From Pseudomonas neuropathica (GTDB lineage Bacteria > Pseudomonadota > Gammaproteobacteria > Pseudomonadales > Pseudomonadaceae), in the NCBI RefSeq assembly GCF_015461835.1, contig NZ_JACOPX010000001.1:372001-436000 (forward strand): a stretch of DNA of 64,000 nucleotides, in the 5' to 3' direction. Of this stretch, positions 40,538-49,056 are shown piece after piece. The notes below the pieces were generated by a model. The model did not search any database. It saw only the letters and a program-made list of their open reading frames with translations, and was not told the origin of the DNA. The position numbers and the translations under genes were made by a program. Each line of letters opens with the position of its first letter. Position 1 is the first letter of the stretch.

Positions 40538-40846
40538 ATGATTTATGAGATCGCTTTACTGCCCGTTCACACAGAACAAACTGCGGCGTTTCGGCATGCG
40601 TTTACCGAGGTCGAGCCGTTGCTCAAACGCGCCAAGGGTTATTGCGGCCACCTGCTCGCGCCAGGAATCGAAACACCGGAGGTGTTCAATCTGATCGTGC
40701 GCTGGCAATCCCTTGAGGATCACACGCCGGGGTTTGAAGCGAGTGAAGATCATCGGCTGTTCATGCTGGGTCTGGAGGAATATTTTTCGGACGAGCCGAA
40801 GGTCTGGCACATGGAAGGTGGCGCGTTTCAGCAGCCGTTCAGCTAG
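40538..40846 (+). CDS. Antibiotic biosynthesis monooxygenase-family protein (ABM)
   Basis: The start at 40538 follows AAGGAG and gives 102 residues of a dimeric ferredoxin-like alpha+beta barrel, with FNLIVRWQSLEDHTPGFEASEDHRLF. Such proteins act on quinols or quinones without cofactor, or work as haem or aromatic monooxygenases. It lies 23 bp after the quinone reductase and should be co-transcribed with it. Confidence 0.85.
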   Translation: MIYEIALLPVHTEQTAAFRHAFTEVEPLLKRAKGYCGHLLAPGIETPEVFNLIVRWQSLEDHTPGFEASEDHRLFMLGLEEYFSDEPKVWHMEGGAFQQPFS

Positions 40847-40899
40847 CCCCTGACGAAGACACCGGGGCTGTATGCATCTGGTTTGGTGTTTGAACATCA

Positions 40900-40974
40900 A
40901 AAGATCGCAGCCTTCGGCAGCTCCTACAGGAGAATGCATTCCAAATGTAGGAGCTGCCGAAGGCTGCGATCTTT
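40900..40974. repeat. REP inverted repeat (AGGAGCTGCC type)
   Basis: AAAGATCGCAGCCTTCGGCA... (from 40900) pairs with its complement ending 40974. It separates convergent genes. Confidence 0.92.
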
Positions 40975-40979
40975 GCTTT

Positions 40980-41567
40980 TCAAGGCAATAACAAATACCC
41001 GGCACATAGCGCCAACAACCCCGCCATCACCCGATTGAACCAACGCATCCCCGCCGCATTGCTCAGGTACCCACGCAAAAACGTCCCGGCATACACCCAG
41101 CAGCCGACCGACAGGTAACAGATCACCAGATACACCGCCGCAAACTGCCACACCAGCCGCGCCTCGCCATCGGCGACAAACGCGCCCATACCCGCGACGC
41201 ATGCCAGCCAGGCTTTCGGGTTGAGCCATTGCATCACTGCGCCGTACAGCATGGACGGTGCCCGCCCCGAATCCCCGGCATTCAACTGCCCGTCATCCAC
41301 GGCCAGTTTCCACGCCATGAACAGCAGAAACGCCACGCCGGCCAGTTGCACCACGCGGGTCATGAATGGCCAGAGTTTCAGCACCTCGTGCAAACCCAGG
41401 CCCATCAACACCAACAGCAACACAAACCCTAACGTGGCCCCGGCAACATGCCGCTGACTGGCGCGAAACCCGAACTGCGCCCCGGAACTCAACGCCACGA
41501 TATTCACCGGCCCCGGCGTGATGGACGCCGCCAACGCAAACGCCGCCATCGAAACAATCAGACTCAT
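40980..41567 (-). CDS. LysE-family exporter 1
   Basis: The 195-residue protein has about six membrane helices and begins MSLIVSMAAFALAASITPGPVNIVALSSGAQFG, with the LysE/RhtB motif ITPGPVN in helix 1. It exports amino acids or small metabolites out of the cytosol. It converges with the ABM gene across a REP element. Confidence 0.92.
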   Translation of the reverse strand: MSLIVSMAAFALAASITPGPVNIVALSSGAQFGFRASQRHVAGATLGFVLLLVLMGLGLHEVLKLWPFMTRVVQLAGVAFLLFMAWKLAVDDGQLNAGDSGRAPSMLYGAVMQWLNPKAWLACVAGMGAFVADGEARLVWQFAAVYLVICYLSVGCWVYAGTFLRGYLSNAAGMRWFNRVMAGLLALCAGYLLLP

Positions 41568-41653
41568 CGCACACCTGCTTCAAATCGAGGAACAAGGTGC
41601 TCACCCTAGCCAGCGCCCGGTTCTCCGTATTGAAGAAAATGCCCCTGTGATCC

Positions 41654-41766
41654 TGATCGTTCCCACGCTCTGCGTGGGAATGTAGCCCGGGACGCTCCGC
41701 GTCCCTTCCAGAGCCGAACGCAGAGCGTCCGTTGAGGCGTTCCCACGCAGAGCGTGGGAACGATCA
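41654..41766. repeat. Long inverted repeat with CCCACGC/GCGTGGG cores
   Basis: Left arm 41654-41680 (TGATCGTTCCCACGCTCTGC...) and right arm 41740-41766 are complementary, each also forming its own small hairpin. The inner part has GGGACGCTCCGCGTCCC. A single REP half-site TTCGCGAGCAAGCTCGCTCCC follows at 41779. Such arms also occur in the element at 45991. Confidence 0.85.
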
Positions 41767-41814
41767 AGGACGACCCCATTCGCGAGCAAGCTCGCTCCCA
41801 CATAAAAGCTGTGT

Positions 41815-44052
41815 TCAGTCCAAACGCGGCACGGTGAAGCGAAACTCACTGCCCTGCCCCGGTTCGCTCTCGGCGAAGATCCGCCCGCCGTGGGCTTCGA
41901 CGATGCCTTGGGTGATGTACAAACCGAGGCCGGTGCCGGTCGGGTTGCCTTCTTTCACCGTCCAGTAACGGTCGAACACGTGCGGCAGGTGCTCCTTGGG
42001 AATGCCTTCGCCGCTATCGCGAACAGTGAAGACGATGTCATTGCCGACGGAAGTGGCGTGTACCCCCACCCTGCCCAGACGCGGGGTGAACTTGATCGCG
42101 TTGCCGACCAGATTCGACAGTACCTGGAACAGCCGCTCGGGGTCAGCGTGAATGCGCAGATCAGGATCGGCGGCAAAGGAAATGCTGATGTCCTTGTCCA
42201 GTGCCAACGGCGCAAGCAGCGCCTGCGCTTCCTCGAACATCTGCCCGACATCGAGTTTCTGCGGGGTGATGGAGTAGCGTCCGGCGTCGATTTTCGAGGT
42301 ATCGAGCAAATCTTCCAGCAGCGTGTTCATGCGCCCGGCGGCCTGCTGCATGGTGTCGATCGCCGTGGAAATCCTGCGCGAAGTGTGCGGGCCGTCGGAG
42401 CTGAAAGCCTTCTGCATCATGCCGCAGAGCATCGAGATCACGGTCATCGGGTTACGCAGATCGTGCGACACCACCGCCACCAGCTCATCGCGGGCACGCA
42501 CTGCTTCCTGTTCGCGGCGTACTTGCCGGGCCAGATCGTTTTCCAGCGCCGAACGGCGCAGATCGTTGGCGGCAAACAGATCACCGTGGCTCCACTTGGT
42601 GGAGATCCCGGCCATCTCGACCTTCCAGATTTCGAACGAGGTGCGCGGGCGCAAGCGCAGGCCGGCGTCGGAGTTTTCCAGGTCCAGCGGCTTGCGCGGA
42701 TCGCCGCTCCAATTGATGTTTTCCTTGACCTCGGGGCGGAACCAGAAAACGCCGTTGTCCACCGGTTTCGGCAGGCTCATGGCGAGCACGCCGCTGGCCA
42801 CCTGCTGATACTGCGCGGCCGGCGGGTAGACGCTGGCCAGGTGATGACTGGCAAACACCGCCTCGCCGCTGTCCTGCAGCCACTTGTGCAAGGCGCGAAT
42901 GTCTTCCGGTTCCGGGCAGTTGCCGTAACGGTGCAATTGTTTGTCTTCGATGATCGCGATACCGCCGGCATTGGTCAGCGCCATCAACGTCTGCGGTTGA
43001 TTGGCCAGCCCGTCAAAGACATTCTGCGGCGAATCGATCATCGCTTGATTGAGCAGCGCCAAGGCTTCGACTTTTTCTTCACGCTGGCGGCTGATCTCCA
43101 GCGCCTCCATCGCGCTGATCTGCAGCGACAGCACTTGGCCGATGGTCTGACACGCGGCGCGCAACTCGTGCGGCACGTGCAGTGGCTGGCGATTGCCGCA
43201 ACTGATCAAGCCCCACAGTTTGTCGCCCTTGAGCAGGGAAATGCTCATCGACGACAGCACGCCCATGTTCTTCATGTACTGGCAGTGGATCGGCGACACG
43301 CTGCGCAGGGTGGCGAAACTCAGGTCCAGCGGCGTGTCGGTGTCCGGGCGCAGCTTGGGCAGCAGCGGCACCGGTTGGTAATCGGCATTGGGGATGATCC
43401 GCAGCCAGTTGGTGCGATACAGCTCGCGCGCCTGTTCGGGAATGTCCGACGCCGGGAAAAACAGGCCGTTGAACACTTCCATCGACGGGTCGGAGGCTTC
43501 GGCGATGACCTGACCGTGGCCCTCCTCTTCGAAACGATAGATCAACACCCGGTCGTAACCGGTCATGGTCTGGATTTCCTTGACGCTGATGTCGTACAGC
43601 GCCTGCAAGGTGGTGGCCGCTTGTAGACGCTGAAGCATGCGCCCCAGATGCGTTTGATTGCCGGCGACGTTGCGCGGCTGGAAGTTTTCAACGTGGATTT
43701 CCAGCTCCAGAATCAGCACGCCCTGATGACGATGCAACAAGCCCTCGAACGCGGTGCCGTTGAGCCTGAAGCGCAGCGGCTGCAAGTCGGACAGCGACGG
43801 TTGCAGCGAGGCCTCGCGCACTTTTGCCGCTTCGGCGTCGCCGATCAGGCTTTCCAGTGGCTGACCGATCAGGCTTTGCGGCTCCCGGGCCAGCAGGGTT
43901 TCGACGTTGGCGCTGACCTGAATGATCGCCAATGCAGGTTCGCTCAGGGTCAACAGCAAACCGTGGGGCTGGATCGCACCGGGGAAACGAATCGGCTCGT
44001 CGGCACAGTTGGCCAGCAGTTCTTCAAAGTCTTGTTTGTCTTGCGGGTTCAT
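41815..44052 (-). CDS. bphP: Bacteriophytochrome histidine kinase
   Basis: The 745-residue protein has PAS-GAF-PHY-HisKA-HATPase architecture. The biliverdin cysteine is C16 (LANCADEPIRFPGAIQPHG), the PASDIP motif has D203, the chromophore histidine is H256 in SPIHCQYM, and the PHY tongue motif is PRTSF at 469-473. The phospho-acceptor is H530 in VSHDLRNP. It senses red/far-red light and signals to an unlinked response regulator. Its start overlaps the bphO stop (ATGA). No response regulator gene is adjacent. Confidence 0.96.
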   Translation of the reverse strand: MNPQDKQDFEELLANCADEPIRFPGAIQPHGLLLTLSEPALAIIQVSANVETLLAREPQSLIGQPLESLIGDAEAAKVREASLQPSLSDLQPLRFRLNGTAFEGLLHRHQGVLILELEIHVENFQPRNVAGNQTHLGRMLQRLQAATTLQALYDISVKEIQTMTGYDRVLIYRFEEEGHGQVIAEASDPSMEVFNGLFFPASDIPEQARELYRTNWLRIIPNADYQPVPLLPKLRPDTDTPLDLSFATLRSVSPIHCQYMKNMGVLSSMSISLLKGDKLWGLISCGNRQPLHVPHELRAACQTIGQVLSLQISAMEALEISRQREEKVEALALLNQAMIDSPQNVFDGLANQPQTLMALTNAGGIAIIEDKQLHRYGNCPEPEDIRALHKWLQDSGEAVFASHHLASVYPPAAQYQQVASGVLAMSLPKPVDNGVFWFRPEVKENINWSGDPRKPLDLENSDAGLRLRPRTSFEIWKVEMAGISTKWSHGDLFAANDLRRSALENDLARQVRREQEAVRARDELVAVVSHDLRNPMTVISMLCGMMQKAFSSDGPHTSRRISTAIDTMQQAAGRMNTLLEDLLDTSKIDAGRYSITPQKLDVGQMFEEAQALLAPLALDKDISISFAADPDLRIHADPERLFQVLSNLVGNAIKFTPRLGRVGVHATSVGNDIVFTVRDSGEGIPKEHLPHVFDRYWTVKEGNPTGTGLGLYITQGIVEAHGGRIFAESEPGQGSEFRFTVPRLD

Positions 44053-44663
44053 GCCAGTACCTCCCGGCTTTCGAGCCAGTGCTCGAAACAGCTGAATGTG
44101 GTTTGTGCTGCCGTGACGACAGCGGCGCGCTCGGCGGCGCTCATTGGGCGACTACCGAGGTATTCGATGAAGTCACGCCAGCGCCGGCCCGTGGCGGCGC
44201 CGTAGATATCGAGAAAGGCCGCGCCGTTATCGGCTTCCAGGCCTAACCGGGTGGAAATTTCCCGGCGCAGAATCTGCCCGCCCAGCGTCGCCCCCTCGAG
44301 GACGTAGAGCACGCCAAGGCAGGCGGAACTTGAGTCGATCAACGGCAACTGCTCGCACTGCGGCAGGTTTTGCAGCGCTTCGGCAGATACGCCCAGCGCG
44401 TGCAGATCAGTGCGCAAGGTTGGCGCTTTGAGTCGAAGCGTCAGATCAAAATCGGCAGGAATTGCATCACTGCGGAGCAAGGCGTTTTCCAGCGGCAGAT
44501 AGAAGCCGTAATAAGCCTGCATCAACCGCACAAAAGCCTGGGTATCGAGGGTATCGGAGAAAAAGGGAAGGCGTTTTTCCAGTGCGATGTGCAGCTCGGC
44601 AGTGCCGGCCCGCAGATCTTGCAGCACCGGTGGCACATAAACTTCACGGGCCTTTGCTTGCAT
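44049..44663 (-). CDS. bphO: Biliverdin-producing haem oxygenase
   Basis: I choose the ATG at 44663 (MQAKAREVYVPPVLQDLRAG), giving 204 residues; the upstream extension is not protein-like. The proximal haem ligand is probably H25 in TAELHIALEK. The conserved GG region is in LEGATLGGQIL. It turns haem into biliverdin, the chromophore of the downstream phytochrome, and the four-base overlap couples the two translations. Confidence 0.94.
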   Translation of the reverse strand: MQAKAREVYVPPVLQDLRAGTAELHIALEKRLPFFSDTLDTQAFVRLMQAYYGFYLPLENALLRSDAIPADFDLTLRLKAPTLRTDLHALGVSAEALQNLPQCEQLPLIDSSSACLGVLYVLEGATLGGQILRREISTRLGLEADNGAAFLDIYGAATGRRWRDFIEYLGSRPMSAAERAAVVTAAQTTFSCFEHWLESREVLA

Positions 44664-44784
44664 GTAGATCGCTCTTGGTGGGGCCGCCGGGGGCCAAACG
44701 GGGTGAGTGCAACGTCGGCGAAATTTTACACGGCTATCGCGGTTTCTGACCGGCCGGATAGTTATTTCTGCCGAAACCATCACC

Positions 44785-44801
44785 CTCTGAGTCATTCAGA
44801 G
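44785..44801. promoter_or_regulatory. Palindrome upstream of bphO
   Basis: CTCTGA GTCAT TCAGAG is a perfect 6-bp inverted repeat with a 5-bp spacer, 122 bp upstream of bphO in the divergent bphO / LysE gap. It could be an operator; nothing else supports it. Confidence 0.35.
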
Positions 44802-44938
44802 TGAAGGCATCTGCAAAAAGTTCGACCGCGTTGCCCAACCGCGCCGGGCGCTGTACCGCGACAGCGCGGCGTGACTGTATGGGTCTGGGCGCCCGGAGGC
44901 TGTGATAAAAATATCGCTCTCGTTTCTGGAGTGCTGTC

Positions 44939-45559
44939 ATGGATCTCGCCACGCTCATCCTGTTTCTCCCGGCCTGTTTCGCCCTGAACATGGCCCCCGG
45001 GCCGAACAACCTGCTATCGATCAGCAACGCCACGCGTTATGGCTTTCGCCGCGCCTGCACGGCGGGTATCGGGCGGATTCTGGCGTTCGCGGGGATGATT
45101 GCGCTGGCTGGGGCGGGTTTGTCGGTGGTGTTACAGACCTCGGAATGGCTGTTCCATGCGATCAAGATCGTCGGCGCGGCGTATCTGTTATATCTGGCCT
45201 GGCAGTTGTGGCGGGCCAATCCTGAGGCCGATCAGCAGGTGACGGGCGCGACCATTGGTTTCTTTGCATTGGCGCGGCAGGAGTTTCTGGTGGCGGCGGG
45301 CAATCCGAAGGCGATCCTGTTGTTCACCGCGTTTCTGCCGCAGTTCGTCGACCCGGCGCGCCCGGTGCCGGCGCAATTTGCGGTGCTGGGCGTGCTGTTT
45401 CTGCTGCTGGAGTGGATCGCCATCAGCGCCTACGCGTGGATGGGCCTGCACATGCGCCGCTGGTTCGCCGAGCCGCGCGGCAAACGGATCTTCAATCGTT
45501 GCTGCGCAGGCCTGCTCTCGGCGGCGGCTTCGGCGCTGTTGATGGCCAAACGCGCTTAA
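44939..45559 (+). CDS. LysE-family exporter 2
   Basis: The 206-residue membrane protein starts MDLATLILFLPACFALNMAPGPNNLLSISNA, with the APGPNN motif of RhtB-type exporters and the helix LAGAGLSVVLQTSEWLFHAIKIVGAAYLLYLAW. It is only distantly similar to the LysE protein at 40980. The last four bases overlap the end of the convergent VOC gene. Confidence 0.93.
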   Translation: MDLATLILFLPACFALNMAPGPNNLLSISNATRYGFRRACTAGIGRILAFAGMIALAGAGLSVVLQTSEWLFHAIKIVGAAYLLYLAWQLWRANPEADQQVTGATIGFFALARQEFLVAAGNPKAILLFTAFLPQFVDPARPVPAQFAVLGVLFLLLEWIAISAYAWMGLHMRRWFAEPRGKRIFNRCCAGLLSAAASALLMAKRA

Positions 45560-45969
45560 GCCTCGGACGGGCCTTTGAGTTCGACCTGATTGCCGTCCGG
45601 GTCGAAGCAGTACAGCGACAGCCCTTTGCCTTCGGCGCCGAAGCGTGATTCGGCTTTTGCCACGCTCAGGCCGAAGGATTGCAGGTGTGCGCTTAGCGCT
45701 TCTTCATCGAACGGTTCGATGCGCAGGCAGAAATGATCGACGTTACGCCGCTCGCTGCCGGCCGCCCCGCCGCCCTTGCGGCCGAGTTCGCCTTGCAGGT
45801 CGACCAGATCAATCATCGAAGTGCCGGCGCGCAGGTGTATCAGGCCCAGCGGTTCGTTGCGTTTGACCACTTCGGCGCCGAACACCTGGCCGTAGAAGTC
45901 GATGCTGCGTTGCAGATCGGCGACGCGCAGGACGATGTGATCAATGTGTTGGATGGAAAACGGATGCAT
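45556..45969 (-). CDS. VOC-family protein
   Basis: The chosen ATG at 45969 gives 137 residues starting MHPFSIQHIDHIVLRVADLQRSIDFYGQVFG, with a metal His in HIDHIVL and a Glu in FDPDGNQVELKG. It looks like a virulence/glyoxalase-type VOC protein. A much longer open frame reaching to 47247 exists but crosses repeats and the ada gene and is not coding. Confidence 0.9.
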   Translation of the reverse strand: MHPFSIQHIDHIVLRVADLQRSIDFYGQVFGAEVVKRNEPLGLIHLRAGTSMIDLVDLQGELGRKGGGAAGSERRNVDHFCLRIEPFDEEALSAHLQSFGLSVAKAESRFGAEGKGLSLYCFDPDGNQVELKGPSEA

Positions 45970-45990
45970 CGGGCACACCTCAACAAACGG

Positions 45991-46100
45991 TAGGAGCTGC
46001 CGATAGCGGCGATCCGGGATTTTGGGACGCGGAGCGTCCCGGGCTGCATTCCCACGCATAGCGTGGGAACGATCAGGATCGCAGCCTGCGGCAGCTCCTA
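45991..46100. repeat. Nested repeat: GCGTGGG element inside AGGAGCTGCC REP pair
   Basis: The outer arms are TAGGAGCTGCCGATAGCGGC (45991-46010) and CTGCGGCAGCTCCTA (to 46100). Between them is a hairpin GGGACGCGGAGCGTCCC (46024-46040) and another TTCCCACGC/GCGTGGGAA (46050-46070), the same modules as in the element at 41654. Confidence 0.75.
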
Positions 46101-46179
46101 CACGGTAGTTCAGGGGATTTGAAAATTCACTGTCGATTTTTCGGTGGAGCCATCGAGAATCTGGTTTTACTCTCGAACC

Positions 46180-47262
46180 ATGAACATACAAACCGCTGTC
46201 CTGCCGCCCCACGCCGAAATGGTGCGCGCCATGCTCGAACGCGACACTGCCTACGAGGGCGTGTTCTTCACGGCGGTGAAAACCACCGGGATCTTCTGCC
46301 GCCCCAGTTGCACGGCGCGCAAACCGAAACCGGAGAACGTCGAATTCTTCGCCCACGCCGACGACTGTCTGTCGGCGGGCTATCGCGCCTGCTTGCGCTG
46401 CAAACCACTGGATGCCGCAGCCATCGCCCCGGACTGGGTGCAACGGCTGCTCAACGCCGTGGACGCCGATCCGGAGGTGCGCTGGAGCGACGCACAATTG
46501 CTTGCTGAAGGCATCGAGCCGCTGAAGCTGCGGCGCTGGTTCAAGCAGCATTTCGGCATGACCTTCCATGCGTGGCTGCGTACGCGCCGCTTGGGCATGG
46601 CGCTGGGCGGGATCAAGCAAGGCACCTCGATTGATCACGCCGCGTTTGATTCGGGTTATGAATCGCTCAGCGGTTTTCGCGATGCCTTCCAGAAGTCCTT
46701 CCACATCACCCCCGGCCGCGCCGGACACAGCGAGCCGCTGCTGTTCACCCGGTTGACCACGCCGCTGGGGCCGATGATCGCCATGGCCGAACGCCGCGGC
46801 CTGGTGTTGCTGGAATTTCTTGATCGCCCGGCACTGACCCGCGAAGTCGAGGAGTTGCAGAACCGCTACGGTTACGCGGTGGCACCGGGGCACAATGCGC
46901 ATTTGCAGCAGATCGAGGCGCAACTGGCGCAGTATTTCGCCGGCCGGCTGAACACCTTTACCGTGCCATTGCACCTGCCCGGCAGCGAGTTCGCCCGGCA
47001 GGTCTGGTCGGCGCTGCTGCAAATCCCTTACGGCCATACCAGCACTTACGGGGCCATCGCCGCCGGTTTGGGCAAACCCGGTGCCAGTCGCGCGGTCGGT
47101 CTGGCCAACGGGCACAATCGGCTGTCGATTGTGGTGCCTTGTCATCGCGTGATCGGCGCGGATGGCTCGCTGACCGGCTATGGTGGTGGGCAGCCGCGCA
47201 AAGCGTTTCTGCTGCGTCTGGAAAACGCCGCCGTGCAGCTCACGCAACCCTTGGCATTCTGA
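46180..47262 (+). CDS. ada: Ada: methyl-sensing regulator / O6-methylguanine-DNA methyltransferase
   Basis: The start at 46180 gives 360 residues (MNIQTAVLPPHAEMVRAMLE). The N-terminal zinc domain has C40, C44, C71 and C74 (IFCRPSC, ACLRC), of which one takes methyl from phosphotriesters. An AraC-type HTH follows (about 80-185), then the methyltransferase domain with active-site C321 in VVPCHRVIG. It repairs O6-methylguanine and activates alkylation-repair genes, here probably including its two downstream genes. Confidence 0.95.
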   Translation: MNIQTAVLPPHAEMVRAMLERDTAYEGVFFTAVKTTGIFCRPSCTARKPKPENVEFFAHADDCLSAGYRACLRCKPLDAAAIAPDWVQRLLNAVDADPEVRWSDAQLLAEGIEPLKLRRWFKQHFGMTFHAWLRTRRLGMALGGIKQGTSIDHAAFDSGYESLSGFRDAFQKSFHITPGRAGHSEPLLFTRLTTPLGPMIAMAERRGLVLLEFLDRPALTREVEELQNRYGYAVAPGHNAHLQQIEAQLAQYFAGRLNTFTVPLHLPGSEFARQVWSALLQIPYGHTSTYGAIAAGLGKPGASRAVGLANGHNRLSIVVPCHRVIGADGSLTGYGGGQPRKAFLLRLENAAVQLTQPLAF

Positions 47263-47294
47263 CGAATCGAATCAACTGACAAGAAGGATTTTTG

Positions 47295-48092
47295 ATGAAC
47301 GCGCTCGCTACGCAGTTTCACCAGTTGCACCAGCAAGGCCTGTTGATGCTGACCAACGTGGGCGACGCCACCGGGGCGCGACTGGTCGAGCATCTGGGCG
47401 GTAAAGCCGTGGCCACCAGCAGCGCGGCAGTGGCCTGGGCCCACGGTTACCCGGACGGCAACGCTCTGCCCCTTGAACGGCTGGTGTCGACGGTGGCAGC
47501 CATCGCCCGGGTGATCAGCATTCCCTTGACCGTGGATGTCGAGGCCGGCTATTCCGACGACCTCGGGCGCGTGGCCGAAGTGCTGGATGCGGTGATCGCG
47601 GCGGGTGCCGTGGGCATCAATATCGAGGACGGTTCTGCCGATCCCGAGTTGCTCGCGCGCAAGATCGAAGTGGCGCGACAGGTTGCCAACAAACGCGAGG
47701 TGCAGCTGTTCATCAATGCGCGCACCGATGTCTATCTGAAAAGCCTTGTTCCGGCCGAGGATCGCGTCGCCGAAACCCTGCATCGGGCGGCGCTGTATCA
47801 AGCGGTCGGCGCGGATGGTTTGTTCGCGGCGGGCGTCACGTCGGCCTATGAAATCGAGGCCATCTGCAAGGGCACTGCGCTGCCAGTCAATGTCCTTGGT
47901 TTCGCTTGCCTGCCTTCGCCTGAAGAACTGCAAGCGCTGGGCGTGCGCCGCTTGAGCGCGGGTTCCGGCATTGCCGAATTCCTCTATGGCGCGATGGGCG
48001 GGCTGGTGAAAAGCTTTCTGGCCAGCGGCAAACTCGACAGCCATGACCTCAAGGCGTTCACTTACGGCGAAGTCAACGGCTTGCTGAAATAA
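47295..48092 (+). CDS. Isocitrate lyase / PEP mutase-superfamily protein
   Basis: The ATG at 47295 follows AAGGA and gives 265 residues. The alpha/beta barrel has the magnesium-site motifs DVEAGYSD (D81, E83) and IEDGS (E111, D112) and the NARTD stretch. It lacks the KKCGH catalytic loop of isocitrate lyase, so the reaction may be a small C-C or C-P bond lyase. It lies between ada and alkA, 32 bp after ada and directly joined to alkA. Confidence 0.88.
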   Translation: MNALATQFHQLHQQGLLMLTNVGDATGARLVEHLGGKAVATSSAAVAWAHGYPDGNALPLERLVSTVAAIARVISIPLTVDVEAGYSDDLGRVAEVLDAVIAAGAVGINIEDGSADPELLARKIEVARQVANKREVQLFINARTDVYLKSLVPAEDRVAETLHRAALYQAVGADGLFAAGVTSAYEIEAICKGTALPVNVLGFACLPSPEELQALGVRRLSAGSGIAEFLYGAMGGLVKSFLASGKLDSHDLKAFTYGEVNGLLK

Positions 48093-48722
48093 ATGGCTGA
48101 CGACTATCAAGCGGCCCGCGAGTATCTGGCCGCGCTTGATCCGGACTGGCAGCGTCACATCGCTGAGGTCGGCCCGTGCCTGCATCAACCGCATCCGGCG
48201 CGTGATCCGTATGAGTCGCTGGTGCGGGCGATTGCTTATCAGCAGCTGCATGCCAAGGCCGGCGATGCGATTGTCGGGCGCTTGGTGGGGTTGTTTCCCG
48301 GTCAGACGTTTCCTCGTCCCGAGCAGATTCTTGCAACTGATTTTGAGCGAATGCGCAGTTGCGGATTTTCCGCGGGCAAGATTGCGACGATTCAGGGGAT
48401 TGCCCAGGCGACGCTGGATGGCGTGGTGCCGGATTACGCCACGGCGTTGGCGATGGATGACGAGGCGCTGATCGAACGTTTGGTCAGTTTGCGCGGGGTC
48501 GGTCGCTGGACGGTGGAGATGTTGCTGATCTACAGCCTGGAGCGCATGGATGTTTTGCCGGCGGATGATTTTGGTGTGCGTGAGGGTTATCGGCGCTTGA
48601 AGGGGTTGGAGGTGCAGCCGACGCGCAGGCAGATGGTTGAGATCGGGTTGGCCTGGAGTCCTTTTCGGACGGTGGCGGCGTGGTATTTGTGGCGGGTGCC
48701 GAAACCGCTGCCCTCACCCTAG
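48093..48722 (+). CDS. alkA: DNA-3-methyladenine glycosylase II (AlkA-type)
   Basis: The ATG directly follows the stop of the previous gene (TAAATG). The 209-residue protein is the short AlkA form without the N-terminal domain. The helix-hairpin-helix is LRGVGRWTVEML (residues 133-144) and the catalytic Asp is D158 or D159 in LPADDFGVREG. It excises alkylated purines from DNA. The last codons (PSP, stop) read into the repeat at 48711, so the C-terminus was probably changed by that insertion. Confidence 0.9.
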   Translation: MADDYQAAREYLAALDPDWQRHIAEVGPCLHQPHPARDPYESLVRAIAYQQLHAKAGDAIVGRLVGLFPGQTFPRPEQILATDFERMRSCGFSAGKIATIQGIAQATLDGVVPDYATALAMDDEALIERLVSLRGVGRWTVEMLLIYSLERMDVLPADDFGVREGYRRLKGLEVQPTRRQMVEIGLAWSPFRTVAAWYLWRVPKPLPSP

Positions 48723-49048
48723 CCCTCTCCCGGAGGGAGAGGGGACTGATTGGGGGATATTGGAGATTTACGTCGACTTGAAATAACCCCTGTGAATCCA
48801 TGATCGCCAAGACTTCTCAAACCCATAATCGACTGCCCTCACCCTAACCCTCCCGAAACGTCGGACCGCCCAAAGGTAGAGGGGACTGATTGGGGGATAT
48901 TGGAGATTTACGTCGACTTGAAATAGCACCTCTGAATCCATGATCGCCAGGGCTTAAATCCATAATCGACTCGGGTTTTCAGGTCGATGTTTAACGCAAG
49001 ACACCTCGGTCGGCCCCCTCTCCCACTGGGAGAGGGCTGGGGTGAGGG
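48711..49048. repeat. MITE-like element, copy 3 (composite of a partial and a full copy)
   Basis: A partial copy (48711-48835) is followed by a complete one (48836-49048). The stretch GAGGGGACTGATTGGGGGAT... is repeated at 48739-48786 and 48879-48926, 140 bp apart, differing near its end. The second copy contains the tip CCCGAAACGTCGGACCGCCC, the complement of that in copy 2. It fills the whole 334-bp gap between alkA and the binding-protein gene. Confidence 0.85.
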
Positions 49049-49056
49049 TCGGCTTT

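Noticed and set aside
41890..43626. 578-codon open frame antisense to bphP
   Set aside because: It is a high-GC shadow of the phytochrome gene, with no domain pattern.
45556..47247. 563-codon open frame on the minus strand spanning the VOC gene, a repeat and ada
   Set aside because: It is open only because of high GC; it crosses repeat DNA and lies antisense to the clear Ada protein. Only the last 137 codons have family features.
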